A stretch of DNA of 64,000 nucleotides from Burkholderia vietnamiensis LMG 10929 (GTDB lineage: Bacteria > Pseudomonadota > Gammaproteobacteria > Burkholderiales > Burkholderiaceae): positions 1,488,001 through 1,552,000 of the forward strand of contig NZ_CP009631.1 of the NCBI RefSeq assembly GCF_000959445.1, in the 5' to 3' direction. The translations under genes were made by a program, and so were the position numbers. Shown piece by piece: positions 11,050 to 21,198 of this stretch; the stretch's first letter is position 1, and the number at the start of each line of letters is the position of its first letter. The notes beneath the pieces are model-generated. The model made no database searches. It was not told the origin of the DNA and worked only from the letters and a program-made list of their open reading frames with translations.

Positions 11050-11151
11050 GGTGGGATCGCTATCTAAATCGGGGGACGCTCGAGCGTCGTGAATCGGGGA
11101 TGCGCGCGGTTCGGCGGCGCGAGGGTGCGGCGCGCGGCGCCGCCGTCCGGA

Positions 11152-12144
11152 TCAGCTAATTCGGTCGGTCGCCGACGTCGAGAAGCCGGTCGCGCGGCTG
11201 CCCGGTGCGCGTGCGCGCTCCACGAAATACGCGCGCGCGTTCGCGACGTCGAGCGCGATCGCGCGCGACAGCGCCTCGAGATCGTCGTATTTGGCCTCGT
11301 CGCGCAGCTTCTTCAGGAATTCGACGCGGATCAGCTTGCCGTACGCGTCGCCATGCCAGTCGAGCAGGTGGACTTCGAGCAGCACGCGGCCGGAATCGTC
11401 GACGGTCGGGCGCACGCCGAGGCTCGCGACGCCCGGCAGCGGCGCCGGCCCGAGGCCGTGCACCTGCACGACGAAGATGCCGGCGAGCGCCGGCCGCTTG
11501 TGCGCGATCGGCAGGTTCAGCGTCGGGAAGCCGAGGTCGCGGCCGAGCTTCAGCCCGTGCGCGACGTGGCCGCTGATGGCGTAGCCGTGGCCGAGCGCCT
11601 GCGCGGCCGCGTCGAGATCGCCGGCGGCGAGCGCCGCGCGCACGCCGGAGCTCGAAATGCGCGTGCCGTCGCTGCCGGCCACCGTGTCCATCTGCTCGAC
11701 CTCGAAGCCGTGCAGCTCGCCGGCGGCCTTCAGCGTGTCGAAGGTGCCCGCGCGCTTCGCGCCGTAGCAGAAATCGTCGCCGACCATCATCCAGCGCGTG
11801 TGCAGGCCGCCGACCAGCGTGCGTTCGACGAACGCCTGCGGCGACTGGCTCGCGAACGTGTGGTTGAAGTGCTCGACGACGACGCGATCGACGCCGTGCT
11901 CGCGCAGCGCCTCGAGCTTGTCGCGCAGCATCGCGATGCGCGGCGGCGCGCCGGCCGGGTTGAAGAACTCGCGCGGATGCGGCTCGAAGGTCATCACGCA
12001 CACGGGCAGCCCACGCGCGTCCGCTGCCGCGCGCACGCGCGCGAGCAAGGCCTGGTGGCCGCGATGGACACCGTCGAAGTTGCCGATCGTCAGCGCGCAG
12101 GGCGCGCGGCTCTCGGCGTTGGGCAGGCCGCGGAAGACTTTCAC
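11152..12144 (-). CDS. ribF: Bifunctional riboflavin kinase / FAD synthetase
   Basis: A 330-residue enzyme that makes FMN from riboflavin and then FAD. The N-terminal adenylyltransferase domain has GNFDGVHRGHQALL and a later GTRISSSGVR motif. The C-terminal flavokinase domain has GRDLGFPTLNL, PTVDDSGRVLLEVHLLD and KLIRVEFLKKLRDE. Translation starts at a GTG at 12144. It leads the minus-strand operon, upstream of ileS by 102 bases, the standard ribF-ileS-lspA order. Confidence 0.96.
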   Translation of the reverse strand: MKVFRGLPNAESRAPCALTIGNFDGVHRGHQALLARVRAAADARGLPVCVMTFEPHPREFFNPAGAPPRIAMLRDKLEALREHGVDRVVVEHFNHTFASQSPQAFVERTLVGGLHTRWMMVGDDFCYGAKRAGTFDTLKAAGELHGFEVEQMDTVAGSDGTRISSSGVRAALAAGDLDAAAQALGHGYAISGHVAHGLKLGRDLGFPTLNLPIAHKRPALAGIFVVQVHGLGPAPLPGVASLGVRPTVDDSGRVLLEVHLLDWHGDAYGKLIRVEFLKKLRDEAKYDDLEALSRAIALDVANARAYFVERARAPGSRATGFSTSATDRIS

Positions 12145-12266
12145 GATAGCGGATGCAGCGTCGGGGAATGAGCGGTGGAATGCCGCAAAGCAGAAGATTA
12201 TAAACGTTCGGGCGGCCTGGCGGCCGAGAAGGCAGGAAACGCGGGGGCGAATGGTAAAATTCGCGG

Positions 12267-12929
12267 ATGAAAAAACTCGTGATCCTGATTTCCGGTCGCG
12301 GCAGCAACATGGAGGCCATCGTCCGCGCGTGCGCGCAGGAACGCTGGCCGGCCCAGGTCGCCGCCGTGATCGCCAACCGGCCCGACGCGGCCGGCCTGGC
12401 TTTTGCCGCGTCGCACGGCGTGGCGACCGCGGTGGTCGACCATCGCGCCTTCGACGGCCGCGACAGCTTCGACGCGGCGCTGGCCGCCGAAATCGACCGC
12501 TTCGCGCCCGATCTCGTCGTGCTGGCCGGCTTCATGCGCATTCTCACCCCCGATTTCGTCAGACGATATGAGGGCCGGCTGCTGAACATCCATCCGTCGC
12601 TCCTGCCGAGCTTCAAGGGCGTGCACACGCATCAGCAGGCGCTGGACGCCGGCGTCGCGCTGCACGGCGTGACCGTGCATTTCGTCAGCCCCGAACTCGA
12701 CAGCGGCGCGATCGTCGCGCAGGGCGCGGTGCCCGTGCTGGCCGGCGACGACGCCGCGGCGCTCGCGCAGCGCGTGCTGGCGGTCGAGCACGTGCTGTAT
12801 CCGCGTGCGGTGCGCTGGTTCGTCGAAGGCAGCCTGCGCCTCGAGAACGGCCGGGCAGTGGTGGCGCCGCAAGAGGCGCGCTGGATTTTCGCGGATCAAC
12901 CGCATACCGAAACGAGCGAGGGCGTATGA
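12267..12929 (+). CDS. purN: Phosphoribosylglycinamide formyltransferase (GART)
   Basis: A 220-residue purine biosynthesis enzyme that formylates GAR using 10-formyl-THF. ISGRGSNMEAI binds the phosphate, and the catalytic signature is complete: INIHPSLLPSFKG-type block (LLNIHPSLLPSFKGVHTHQQA), HGVTVHFVSPELDSGAI with the catalytic H and D. It is divergent from ribF; its stop overlaps the start of the following methyltransferase gene by four bases (ATGA). Confidence 0.97.
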   Translation: MKKLVILISGRGSNMEAIVRACAQERWPAQVAAVIANRPDAAGLAFAASHGVATAVVDHRAFDGRDSFDAALAAEIDRFAPDLVVLAGFMRILTPDFVRRYEGRLLNIHPSLLPSFKGVHTHQQALDAGVALHGVTVHFVSPELDSGAIVAQGAVPVLAGDDAAALAQRVLAVEHVLYPRAVRWFVEGSLRLENGRAVVAPQEARWIFADQPHTETSEGV

Positions 12930-14188
12930 AGCTGCACGGATTTCTGATTGGCCAGACCGAGACCTTGCTGGCGGAGGTGCTCAAGTTCGCCGGCCCGGCC
13001 GACGCGACCACGAGCCGGTTCTTCCGCGCGCACCCGAAGCTCGGCCATGCCGAGCGCGGCGTGATCGCCGAGGCGGTGTTCGCGGTGCTGCGCCGCAAGA
13101 TGGAGTTTTCGCACCTCGCCGAAAGCGGCACGGGCAGCCCCGCGCGGCGCCTGACGCTGCTGGGCCTGATGCAGACGCTCGGCCGCAACGCGCTGAAGCC
13201 GTTCGTGTCGGACAACGAGGCCGCGTGGCTCGAGCACGTGTCGAAGATCGACCCGGCGAGCCTGCCGGTGCGCGTGCGCACGAACCTGCCGGACTGGATC
13301 TACCAGGCGCTGTCGGCGCGTTTCGATGCCGACGAGCTCGCGCAGCTCGCCGCCGCGCTGAACTACCCGGCGCCGCTCGACCTGCGCGCCAACGTGCAGA
13401 AGGCGACGCGCGACCAGGTGATCGACGCGCTGCGCGCGAACGGTATCGAGGCGGGCGCGACGCCGTTCGCGCCGAACGGCGTGCGCGTGGTCGGCAAGCC
13501 GGCGCTCACGCGCCTGAAGCTGTTCGAGGAAGGCCAGATCGAAGTGCAGGACGAGGGCAGCCAGCTGCTGTGCTCGCTGGTCGCGCCGCGTCGCGGCGAG
13601 ATGGTCGTCGATTTCTGCGCGGGCGCCGGCGGAAAGACGCTCGCGCTCGGCGCGATGATGCGTTCGACCGGGCGCCTGTACGCGTTCGACGTGTCGGAAA
13701 AGCGTCTCGCGAAGCTCAAGCCGCGCCTCGCGCGCAGCGGGCTGTCGAACGTGAACCCGGTGTTGATCGACAGCGAGCACGATGCGAAGATCAAGCGGCT
13801 CGCCGGCAAGATCGACCGCGTGCTGGTCGACGCGCCGTGCAGCGGGCTCGGCACGCTGCGCCGTAATCCCGACCTGAAGTGGCGTCAGACGCGCACGTCG
13901 ATCGACGAGCTCGCGCCGAAGCAGGCGTCGATCCTCGCGAGCGCCGCGCGGCTCGTGAAGAAGGGCGGCCGGCTCGTGTACGCGACCTGCAGCGTGCTGG
14001 ACGCGGAGAACGAGGCGATCGTCGAGCAGTTCCTGGCCGATCACCCCGACTTCGTGCTCGTGCCCGCGCAGAAGGTGCTGGCCGACCAGCGCATCGAGCT
14101 CGATACCGGCGACTACCTGTCGCTGTGGCCGCATCGCCACGCGACCGACGGCTTCTTCGCCGCGGTGCTCGAGCGGCGTGCGCAGTAA
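12926..14188 (+). CDS. RsmB/NOP-family rRNA (cytosine-C5) methyltransferase
   Basis: A 420-residue SAM-dependent RNA methyltransferase of the Fmu/RsmB type. An N-terminal NusB-like segment is followed by the Rossmann methyltransferase domain: FCAGAGGKTLALG (SAM loop), the catalytic VDAPCSGLGTLRRNPD and the second conserved cysteine in LVYATCSVLDAENE. The likely target is a cytosine in 16S rRNA, but this branch next to purN is distinct from the rsmB that usually follows fmt, so no symbol is given. It is coupled to purN by an ATGA overlap. Confidence 0.9.
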   Translation: MKLHGFLIGQTETLLAEVLKFAGPADATTSRFFRAHPKLGHAERGVIAEAVFAVLRRKMEFSHLAESGTGSPARRLTLLGLMQTLGRNALKPFVSDNEAAWLEHVSKIDPASLPVRVRTNLPDWIYQALSARFDADELAQLAAALNYPAPLDLRANVQKATRDQVIDALRANGIEAGATPFAPNGVRVVGKPALTRLKLFEEGQIEVQDEGSQLLCSLVAPRRGEMVVDFCAGAGGKTLALGAMMRSTGRLYAFDVSEKRLAKLKPRLARSGLSNVNPVLIDSEHDAKIKRLAGKIDRVLVDAPCSGLGTLRRNPDLKWRQTRTSIDELAPKQASILASAARLVKKGGRLVYATCSVLDAENEAIVEQFLADHPDFVLVPAQKVLADQRIELDTGDYLSLWPHRHATDGFFAAVLERRAQ

Positions 14189-14203
14189 CGACGGCGGGCC
14201 GGC

Positions 14204-15598
14204 ATGATGGAGAGTCTGCAGAGCCGTCTGCTGTCGCACCGGCTGGCGTCGGTGATTCGCGATTTCCACCAGCCGGTGATGATCTGGCAGGCGGCGATCC
14301 TCGTCGGCGCGCTGTGCTTCGCGTGGCTCGCCGCGCGCTTCGCGCACGCGCGCATCGACGCGCGCCGCCGGGCGGCCGGCCGCGCGCCCGGCGCGGGCGC
14401 GCAGAGCCTGCAGCGTGCGCTGTTTCCGCTGTTCGGCGGGGTGTTCGTCGGCATCGCGGAGCTCGGCTTCGAGCCGTTCATGTCGACGTCGCTGCTGTCG
14501 CTCGCGCTGGTGCCGCTGTTCGGCATCGGCTTGATCTACGTGCTGTTCTTCTTCGCGCGGCGCGTGTTCGCGCGCGACGGACACACGCATGCGTGGCTGT
14601 CGATCGTCGAGAAGATCGTGTCGAGCGTCGTTTGGGTCGCGATGGTGCTGACCGTGCTCGGCATCCAGCGCGACGTGCTCGGCTGGCTCGACAGCGTGCA
14701 GTTTCGCGTCGCGAACGCGCATCTGACGCTGCTGTCGGTGATCTCCGGCGCGCTGTGGGTCTGCGTGACGCTGATGGTCGCGATGTGGCTCGGCTCGGTG
14801 CTGGAGGAGCGTCTTGCGCGCGCGACCACGCTCGACGCGAACCTGAAGGTCGTGATGTCGCGGGTCGGCCGCGCGCTGCTGGTGTTCGCGGCGGTCCTGA
14901 TCGGCCTGTCGCTGGTCGGCATCGACGTGACCGTGCTCGGCGTGTTCGGCGGCGCGCTCGGCGTCGGCCTCGGCTTCGGCTTGCAGAAGATCGCCAGCAA
15001 CTACGTATCGGGCTTCATCATCCTGCTCGATCGTTCGCTGCGGCTCGGCGATGCGATCAGCGTCGGCGGCCTGCAAGGCGTCGTCACGCAGATCCGCACG
15101 CGTTATACGGTCGTGCGCGGGCTGGACGGCAACGAGACGCTGATTCCGAACGAAAAACTGATCACGGACGTCGTGCAGAACCAGTCGTCGTACCTGACGC
15201 GCGGCTACGCGAAGCTCGCGGTCCAGGTCGCCTACACGAGCGACGTCGAGCAGGCACTCGCCTTGCTGGCAGAGGCTGCGCAGGGCGTGCCGCGCGTGCT
15301 CGACGAACCGGCGCCGACGCCGTATCTGGTCGGCTTCGGGGCGGACGGGATCGACCTCGAGCTGGGTTTCTGGATCGAGGATTCGGCGAAGGGCACGTCG
15401 GGCGTGCGTTCGGCCGTGAATCGCAACATCTGGCGGCTGTTCACCGAGCACGGCATCTCGATCCCGTTTCCGCAGCGGGAAGTGCGCGTGGTCGGGCTGC
15501 CGGAAGGTTTTGGTTTTGGCGCGACCGGCGTGGTGGCGGAAGGCTCGCCGGTTTCGGCCGATGCCAGCGCCCCGGCCGGGCATGCGTCGGCGGCGTAG
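14204..15598 (+). CDS. MscS-family mechanosensitive ion channel
   Basis: A 464-residue inner-membrane protein with several transmembrane segments before the MscS core. The pore-lining helix and beta domain show as GVFGGALGVGLGFGLQKIASNYVSG followed by LLDRSLRLGDAISVGG and NEKLITDVVQNQS; the family uses these for the pore and upper vestibule. It probably releases solutes on osmotic downshock. It starts 15 bases after the rRNA methyltransferase gene and probably shares its transcript. ATG codons at 14204 and 14207 are adjacent alternatives. Confidence 0.88.
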   Translation: MMESLQSRLLSHRLASVIRDFHQPVMIWQAAILVGALCFAWLAARFAHARIDARRRAAGRAPGAGAQSLQRALFPLFGGVFVGIAELGFEPFMSTSLLSLALVPLFGIGLIYVLFFFARRVFARDGHTHAWLSIVEKIVSSVVWVAMVLTVLGIQRDVLGWLDSVQFRVANAHLTLLSVISGALWVCVTLMVAMWLGSVLEERLARATTLDANLKVVMSRVGRALLVFAAVLIGLSLVGIDVTVLGVFGGALGVGLGFGLQKIASNYVSGFIILLDRSLRLGDAISVGGLQGVVTQIRTRYTVVRGLDGNETLIPNEKLITDVVQNQSSYLTRGYAKLAVQVAYTSDVEQALALLAEAAQGVPRVLDEPAPTPYLVGFGADGIDLELGFWIEDSAKGTSGVRSAVNRNIWRLFTEHGISIPFPQREVRVVGLPEGFGFGATGVVAEGSPVSADASAPAGHASAA

Positions 15599-15818
15599 CG
15601 GGGCGGGCCGCTGCGAGTCTGATGCAGCGGCGGCCACAATCGGATCGTTGGCCGTCGCCGGTCCGGAGGTGGACTATCGTCGTTGCGTCATGACAAGAAA
15701 ATATTCATTTTTTACAAAGACTTGGAACGGTTGAAGTAAAATTCCGGTCTATACGCGGTATGCTTTCATTTTTCTGACGTCGGCTTGGCCGGCATCGCTC
15801 TCACCACAGGTAACTGCC

Positions 15819-17015
15819 TTGTTGAATTCCCTGCTCGATTTTCTTTCCCACGGGCTTCTGCGCTTTTCGTGGTGGCAGGTCGCGCTGTTCGCGCTGGCCG
15901 TCACGCACGTGACGATCATCGGCGTGACGGTGTATCTGCACCGCTGCCAGGCGCACCGCGCGCTGGAGCTGCATCCGATCGCCAGCCACTTCTTCCGCGT
16001 ATGGCTGTGGATGACGACCGGCATGCTGACGGGTCAGTGGGCCGCGATCCACCGCAAGCATCACGCGAAGTGCGAAACCGAGGAAGACCCGCACAGCCCG
16101 CAGACGCGCGGCATCTGGAAGGTGTTCCTCGAAGGCGCCGAGCTGTATCGCGCCGAAGCGAAGAACGAGGAGACGATGCGCAAGTTCAGTCACGGCACGC
16201 CGAACGACTGGATCGAGCGCAACGTGTACTCGAAGTATCCGATCCTCGGCGTGAGCCTGATGATGGTGATCGACGTCGCGCTGTTCGGCGTGCTCGGTCT
16301 GACCGTGTGGGCCGTGCAGATGGTCTGGATCCCGTTCTGGGCCGCCGGTGTCGTGAACGGTTTCGGCCACTTCTGGGGCTACCGCAACTTCAACTCGGCC
16401 GATGCGAGCACGAACCTGTTCCCGTGGGGCATCGTGATCGGTGGCGAAGAGCTGCACAACAACCACCACACGTTCGCGACGTCGGCGAAGCTGTCGAACA
16501 AGTGGTACGAGTTCGACATCGGCTGGATGTACATCCGCATCATGTCGGCATTCGGCCTCGCGAAGGTGAAGAAGATCGCGCCGACGCCGCGCCTGAACAA
16601 GCCGAAGACGGTGCTCGATCAGGAAACGCTGCAGGCCGTGCTGTCGAACCGCTACGAAGTGATGGCGCGCTACGGCAAGGCCGTCAAGCGTGCGTACCGT
16701 CAGGAGCTTGCGCATCTGAAGGAGCTCGGTTCGCGTGACAAGTACCAGCTGATGCGCGGCGCGCGCAAGTGGTTCCACAAGGATGCCGACGGTCTCGACG
16801 AGCCGCAGAAGAAGCTGCTCCCGGAGATTTTCGCGAACAGCCAGAAGTTGCATACGTACTACCAGCTGCGCCAGGATCTGGCTGCGATCTGGGATCGCTC
16901 TACCGCATCGCGAGAACAGCTGCTCGCGCAATTGCAGGATTGGTGCCATCGCGCGGAACAAAGCGGCATCAAGTCGCTGCAGGAATTTGCGACGCGCCTG
17001 CGTCGCTACGCCTGA
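15819..17015 (+). CDS. Membrane fatty-acid (acyl-CoA delta-9 type) desaturase
   Basis: A 398-residue di-iron membrane desaturase. The three histidine clusters are present: HRCQAHR, HRKHH and, near residue 210, HNNHH. Hydrophobic segments flank them, and a soluble C-terminal extension of about 130 residues follows. It introduces a double bond into acyl chains, adjusting membrane fluidity. Translation appears to start at TTG 15819 (or TTG 15822), about eight bases after ACAGG; no in-frame ATG lies before the conserved region. The gene is monocistronic with a strong terminator behind it. Confidence 0.87.
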   Translation: MLNSLLDFLSHGLLRFSWWQVALFALAVTHVTIIGVTVYLHRCQAHRALELHPIASHFFRVWLWMTTGMLTGQWAAIHRKHHAKCETEEDPHSPQTRGIWKVFLEGAELYRAEAKNEETMRKFSHGTPNDWIERNVYSKYPILGVSLMMVIDVALFGVLGLTVWAVQMVWIPFWAAGVVNGFGHFWGYRNFNSADASTNLFPWGIVIGGEELHNNHHTFATSAKLSNKWYEFDIGWMYIRIMSAFGLAKVKKIAPTPRLNKPKTVLDQETLQAVLSNRYEVMARYGKAVKRAYRQELAHLKELGSRDKYQLMRGARKWFHKDADGLDEPQKKLLPEIFANSQKLHTYYQLRQDLAAIWDRSTASREQLLAQLQDWCHRAEQSGIKSLQEFATRLRRYA

Positions 17016-17046
17016 TTCGAAATCGATTAGAATCTTAGGACGTCAC

Positions 17047-17076
17047 AAACCCCGCGCTGGCGGGGTTTTTTCTTTT
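17047..17076 (+). terminator. Intrinsic terminator after the desaturase gene
   Basis: A perfect 9-bp stem, AAACCCCGC (17047-17055) with 17060-17068 and a GCTG loop, is followed by TTTTTTCTTTT. Confidence 0.9.
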
Positions 17077-17133
17077 GGGCCGACGTTCTGTCCAGGTCGG
17101 ATGAAGGCGGCGGAATAGGGTTGAAACTTCGGG

Positions 17134-17332
17134 CGACCGGGAAGTGTGGAGTTCACGTAGGCGCTGAAGCGCTAACGTGGGTCGACCGCGAAGCATGGGG
17201 CCTTCGTAAGCGCTAAAGCGCCAACGTGGGCCGACCGCGAAGCATGGGACCCACGTAAGCGCTAAAGCGCTAACGTGGGTCGACCGCGAAGCATGGGACC
17301 CACGTAAGCGCTAAAGCGCTAACGTGGGTCGA
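17134..17332. repeat. 49-bp tandem repeat block with hairpins before nadA
   Basis: CGTA-containing repeat starts recur at 17156, 17205, 17254 and 17303, exactly 49 bases apart. Each unit holds a near-perfect inverted repeat (CCCACGTAAGCGCT paired with AGCGCTAACGTGGG, one mismatch) followed by a linker TCGACCGCGAAGCATGGGA. The last two units are nearly identical, the first two more divergent, and a degenerate piece of linker precedes the first. The block ends 14 bases before the nadA start and contains no plausible gene. Confidence 0.9.
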
Positions 17333-17346
17333 CAGGAGATATGGAG

Positions 17347-18483
17347 ATGGAATCGACGATCAAAGCCGTCGAGTACGACCGACCGGTCTCGGCCGGGACC
17401 GTCTGTAGCGTCGGGCAAGCATGGGCCAAAGTGCCGGATGCACCGTCCGCCGAAGAGCGCGCCGCTCTCAAGGCACGCATCAAGACGCTGCTCGCACGCG
17501 AAAAGGCCGTGCTGGTCGCCCACTATTACGTGGACGCCGAACTGCAGGAACTGGCCGACGAAACCGGCGGATGCGTCGCCGATTCGCTCGAAATGGCCCG
17601 CTTCGGCCGCGACCACGACGCACAAACGCTCGTCGTCGCCGGCGTGCGCTTCATGGGCGAAACCGCGAAGATCCTCAGCCCCGGCAAGCGCGTGCTGATG
17701 CCCGATCTCGACGCCACCTGCTCGCTCGACCTCGGCTGCCCGGCCGACGAATTCTCGGCGTTCTGCGACGCCCATCCCGATCGCACCGTCGTCGTCTATG
17801 CGAACACCAGCGCCGCCGTGAAAGCGCGCGCGGACTGGATGGTCACGTCGTCGATCGGCCTCGAGATCGTCGCCGACCTGCACGCACGCGGCGAAAAGAT
17901 CATCTGGGCGCCGGATCGCCATCTCGGCAGCTATATCCAGAAGAAGACCGGCGCGGACATGCTGCTGTGGCAAGGCTCGTGCCTCGTGCACGACGAATTC
18001 AAGGGCATCGAGCTCGACTTGCTGCGCGCCGAATACCCGGACGCGAAGGTGCTCGTGCACCCCGAGTCGCCGGAAAACGTCGTCGCGCAGGCGGACGTCG
18101 TCGGTTCGACGACGCAGTTGATCGACGCCGCGGTGAAGCTCGATGCGACGCACTTCATCGTCGCGACCGATCTCGGCATCCTGCACAAGATGCAGCTCGC
18201 CGCACCGGGCAAGACCTTCATCGCCGCGCCGACGGCGGGCAACAGCGCAACCTGCAAGAGCTGCGCGCATTGCCCGTGGATGGCCATGAACGGCCTCGCG
18301 AACCTCGCCGACGTGCTCGAGCGCGGCCACAACGAGATCTTCGTCGATCCGGCGATCGCCGCGCGTGCGCGCGTGCCGATCGACCGGATGCTCGATTTCG
18401 CAGCGGCGCACAAGAAGCGCGTGCAGGCGAGCGGCGATCTGCAGCGCGATCAGCAACTGTTCGCGAACGTGGGGGCGGCATGA
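17347..18483 (+). CDS. nadA: Quinolinate synthase A
   Basis: A 378-residue 4Fe-4S enzyme condensing iminoaspartate with dihydroxyacetone phosphate to quinolinate. Conserved elements include [23 protein letters not shown], the cluster cysteines in [15 protein letters not shown] and [10 protein letters not shown]. The ATG at 17347 is preferred: AGGAG ends eight bases upstream, while the in-frame ATG at 17341 is only two bases from it. It overlaps nadC by four bases and is preceded by the 49-bp repeat block. Confidence 0.95.
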   Translation: MESTIKAVEYDRPVSAGTVCSVGQAWAKVPDAPSAEERAALKARIKTLLAREKAVLVAHYYVDAELQELADETGGCVADSLEMARFGRDHDAQTLVVAGVRFMGETAKILSPGKRVLMPDLDATCSLDLGCPADEFSAFCDAHPDRTVVVYANTSAAVKARADWMVTSSIGLEIVADLHARGEKIIWAPDRHLGSYIQKKTGADMLLWQGSCLVHDEFKGIELDLLRAEYPDAKVLVHPESPENVVAQADVVGSTTQLIDAAVKLDATHFIVATDLGILHKMQLAAPGKTFIAAPTAGNSATCKSCAHCPWMAMNGLANLADVLERGHNEIFVDPAIAARARVPIDRMLDFAAAHKKRVQASGDLQRDQQLFANVGAA

Positions 18484-19361
18484 GCGACGCGGTATCCCCG
18501 CTGTTCGACAGCGTCCGTGTGCAATACGGCGCGGCATTCGACGAAGCGATCGCGCGCAACGTCGCCGACGCGATTGCCGAAGACGTCGGCGCCGGCGACC
18601 AGACCGGACGCCTCGTGCCGGCCGACGAGCGGCGGCGCGCGCGCATCATCGTCCGCGAGGAAGCGGTACTGTGCGGCGTGCCGTGGTTCGAGGCCGTGAT
18701 CGCGCGCATCGATCCGTCGATCGTCGTGCAGTGGCGCTATCGCGAAGGCGACCGGATGACGGCCGACTCGACCGTCTGCGAGCTCGACGGGCCGGCGCGT
18801 GCGCTGCTCACCGCCGAGCGCAACGGCTTGAACTTCCTGCAGTTGCTGTCGGGCGTCGCGACGGCGACGCGCCGTTACGTCGATCGTGTCGAAGGCACGC
18901 GCGCGAAGATCCTCGATACGCGCAAGACGCTGCCGGGCCTGCGGCTCGCGCAGAAGTACGCGGTGCGCGTCGGCGGCGGCGAGAACCAGCGGCTCGCGCT
19001 GTACGACGGGATTCTGATCAAGGAAAACCACATCGCGGCGGCCGGCGGAGTGGGCGAGGCGCTCGACGCCGCGTTCGCGCTGAACGCCGGCGTGCCGGTG
19101 CAGATCGAGGTCGAGACGCTCGCGCAGCTCGACACGGCGCTCGCCCATGGCGCGCAGTCGGTGCTGCTCGACAACTTCACGCTCGACATGATGCGCGAGG
19201 CCGTGCGCGTCGCGGCCGGCAAGGCGGTGCTCGAAGTGTCGGGCGGCGTCAATTTCGATACGGTGCGCACGTTCGCGGAGACGGGCGTGGACCGCATCTC
19301 GATCGGCGCGCTGACGAAGGACGTGCGCGCAACGGACTATTCGATGCGCATCGTCGACTGA
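18480..19361 (+). CDS. nadC: Nicotinate-nucleotide pyrophosphorylase (quinolinate phosphoribosyltransferase)
   Basis: A 293-residue enzyme converting quinolinate and PRPP to nicotinate mononucleotide. Signature segments are [51 protein letters not shown] and LLDNF followed by EVSGGVN. The ATG overlaps the nadA stop (ATGA), so nadA and nadC form a coupled operon. nadB converges from the other side. Confidence 0.96.
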   Translation: MSDAVSPLFDSVRVQYGAAFDEAIARNVADAIAEDVGAGDQTGRLVPADERRRARIIVREEAVLCGVPWFEAVIARIDPSIVVQWRYREGDRMTADSTVCELDGPARALLTAERNGLNFLQLLSGVATATRRYVDRVEGTRAKILDTRKTLPGLRLAQKYAVRVGGGENQRLALYDGILIKENHIAAAGGVGEALDAAFALNAGVPVQIEVETLAQLDTALAHGAQSVLLDNFTLDMMREAVRVAAGKAVLEVSGGVNFDTVRTFAETGVDRISIGALTKDVRATDYSMRIVD

Positions 19362-19383
19362 GCCCGACCTGTCGTCCGATATG

Positions 19384-19422
19384 AAAAGGCCGCCGGCGCT
19401 TGCACGCCGGCGGCTTTTTTTT
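19384..19422. terminator. Bidirectional terminator between nadC and nadB
   Basis: A perfect 10-bp stem, GCCGCCGGCG (19389-19398) with 19405-19414, carries eight T on the plus side and an AAAA run on the other. Confidence 0.9.
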
Positions 19423-19439
19423 GCGACCTGCGTAGCCGC

Positions 19440-21026
19440 TCAGCGGCGCGAGCGCGGCGTGAGCACGCTCGGCAGCGCCTTCGGCAGCGTGTGCGGCCAG
19501 TCGCGGCTGAAGTGCAGCCCGCGGCTTTCGCGGCGCGAATACGCGCTCTTCACGATCAGCGTCGCGACATCGACGAGATTGCGCAGTTCGAGCAGATCGC
19601 GCGTCACGCGGAAGTTCGCGTAATACTCCTGGATCTCGTCGCGCAGCAGCGACAGCCGGTGCTTCGCGCGTTCCAGGCGCTTGTCGGTGCGCACGATGCC
19701 GACGTAATTCCACATCAGGCGGCGCAGTTCGTCCCAGTTGTGCGCGACGACGACTTCCTCGTCCGCATCCGACACGCGGCTTTCGTCCCATGCGGGCAGC
19801 TCGGCCGGCGTCTGGGTGTCGAAGCCCGCCGCCTCGATCGCCTCGGCGGCCGCGCGGCCGATCACGAGACATTCGAGCAGCGAGTTGCTCGCGAGCCGGT
19901 TGGCGCCGTGCAGCCCGGTGTACGACGTTTCGCCGACCGCATACAGGCCGGTGAGGTCGGTGCGTCCGGCGAGGTCGGTGACGACGCCGCCGCACGTGTA
20001 GTGAGCGGCCGGCACGACCGGAATCGGCTGCTTCGCGATGTCGATGCCGAATTCGAGGCAGCGCGCGTAGATCGTCGGGAAGTGCTCGCGCAGGAACGCC
20101 TCCGGCTGATGGCTGATGTCGAGATACACGCAGTCGATGCCGCGCTTCTTGATTTCGAAGTCGATCGCGCGCGCGACGATGTCGCGCGGCGCCAGCTCGG
20201 CGCGCGGATCGTGCGCGGGCATGAAGCGCGTGCCGTCGGGCAGTTTCAGCAGGCCGCCTTCGCCGCGCACGGCTTCCGAAATCAGGAACGACTTCGCATA
20301 CGGATGGAACAGGCAGGTCGGATGGAACTGGATGAACTCCATGTTCGACACGCGGCAGCCTGCGCGCCACGCCATCGCGATACCGTCGCCGGTCGCGGTG
20401 TCGGGATTGGTCGTGTACAGATAGACCTTGCCGGCGCCACCGGTGGCGAGCACCGTGTGCGGCGCCTCGATGGTGATCGTGCGGTCGTTGTCGACGTCGA
20501 GCGCGTACAACCCGTGACAGCGCCGGCCGGGCAGGCCGAGCCGGTCCGACGTGATCAGGTCGATCGCGTGGTGGTTCTCGAAGAACGTGATGTTCGGATG
20601 CTGGCGTGCGCGCTCGGACAGCGTCGCGAGCACCGCATGGCCGGTCGCGTCGGCCGCGTGGATGATCCGGCGGTGGCTATGGCCGCCTTCGCGCGTGAGG
20701 TGGAAGCCGAGTTCGGCCGCGTCGTCCTTCGTGAACGGCACGCCGTGGGAGATCAGCCATTCGATCGCTTCTCGGCCGTGCTCGACGATGTAGCGCGTCG
20801 CGCCTTCGTCGCATAGCCCGCCGCCGGCGACGAGCGTGTCGTCGACATGATTCTCGATGCTGTCCGCCGAGTCGAGCACGGCGGCGATGCCGCCTTGTGC
20901 GTAGTCGCTGGCGCCTTCCATCATCGATCGTTTCGCGATCAGCGCGACGCGCCGCGTGCTGGCCAGATTCAGCGCGACCGACAGCCCTGCCAGGCCGCTG
21001 CCGACGATCGCCACATCGAATTTCAT
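19440..21026 (-). CDS. nadB: L-aspartate oxidase
   Basis: A 528-residue FAD flavoprotein that oxidises aspartate to iminoaspartate, the first step of quinolinate synthesis, and so supplies NadA. The FAD-binding [14 protein letters not shown] is at the N-terminus; [38 protein letters not shown] and [15 protein letters not shown] are conserved blocks of the succinate-dehydrogenase flavoprotein family. The ATG at 21026 is chosen because it begins [11 protein letters not shown] and has GGAGA just upstream; an upstream in-frame start would add 37 atypical residues. All three de novo quinolinate genes are thus adjacent. Confidence 0.96.
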   Translation of the reverse strand: MKFDVAIVGSGLAGLSVALNLASTRRVALIAKRSMMEGASDYAQGGIAAVLDSADSIENHVDDTLVAGGGLCDEGATRYIVEHGREAIEWLISHGVPFTKDDAAELGFHLTREGGHSHRRIIHAADATGHAVLATLSERARQHPNITFFENHHAIDLITSDRLGLPGRRCHGLYALDVDNDRTITIEAPHTVLATGGAGKVYLYTTNPDTATGDGIAMAWRAGCRVSNMEFIQFHPTCLFHPYAKSFLISEAVRGEGGLLKLPDGTRFMPAHDPRAELAPRDIVARAIDFEIKKRGIDCVYLDISHQPEAFLREHFPTIYARCLEFGIDIAKQPIPVVPAAHYTCGGVVTDLAGRTDLTGLYAVGETSYTGLHGANRLASNSLLECLVIGRAAAEAIEAAGFDTQTPAELPAWDESRVSDADEEVVVAHNWDELRRLMWNYVGIVRTDKRLERAKHRLSLLRDEIQEYYANFRVTRDLLELRNLVDVATLIVKSAYSRRESRGLHFSRDWPHTLPKALPSVLTPRSRR

Positions 21027-21139
21027 GCTATCTCCATCGTTACGCTTCAGGTCTCGTGCGCTCCGTCGGCCGTCGCGACGGAAAGGGGAGAGCATACCGC
21101 GTCGGGCTTGCATGTGCGTGCGGAAACGTGCGCGCAAAA

Positions 21140-21169
21140 CGAAAAGCCCCGCATGTGCGGGGCTTTTCG
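21140..21169 (-). terminator. Hairpin behind rpmG
   Basis: A perfect 13-bp stem, CGAAAAGCCCCGC (21140-21152) with 21157-21169 and a four-base loop, lies 30 bases past the rpmG stop. On the minus strand it ends in a GCTTTTCGTTTT tail. Confidence 0.8.
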
Positions 21170-21198
21170 GTCGCCGTCAGGCTGCAGAAACCAGGAGA

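Noticed and set aside
8278..11067. Plus-strand open frame of 929 codons opposite ileS
   Set aside because: Same artefact: an antisense frame to a clearly real synthetase gene.
17155..17332. 49-bp repeats as a CRISPR array
   Set aside because: There are no unique spacers; the whole 49-base unit repeats, and no cas genes are in the window.
21027..21137. Longer nadB with 37 extra N-terminal residues
   Set aside because: The extension is Arg-rich, not typical of NadB, and a good ribosome-binding site serves the ATG at 21026.
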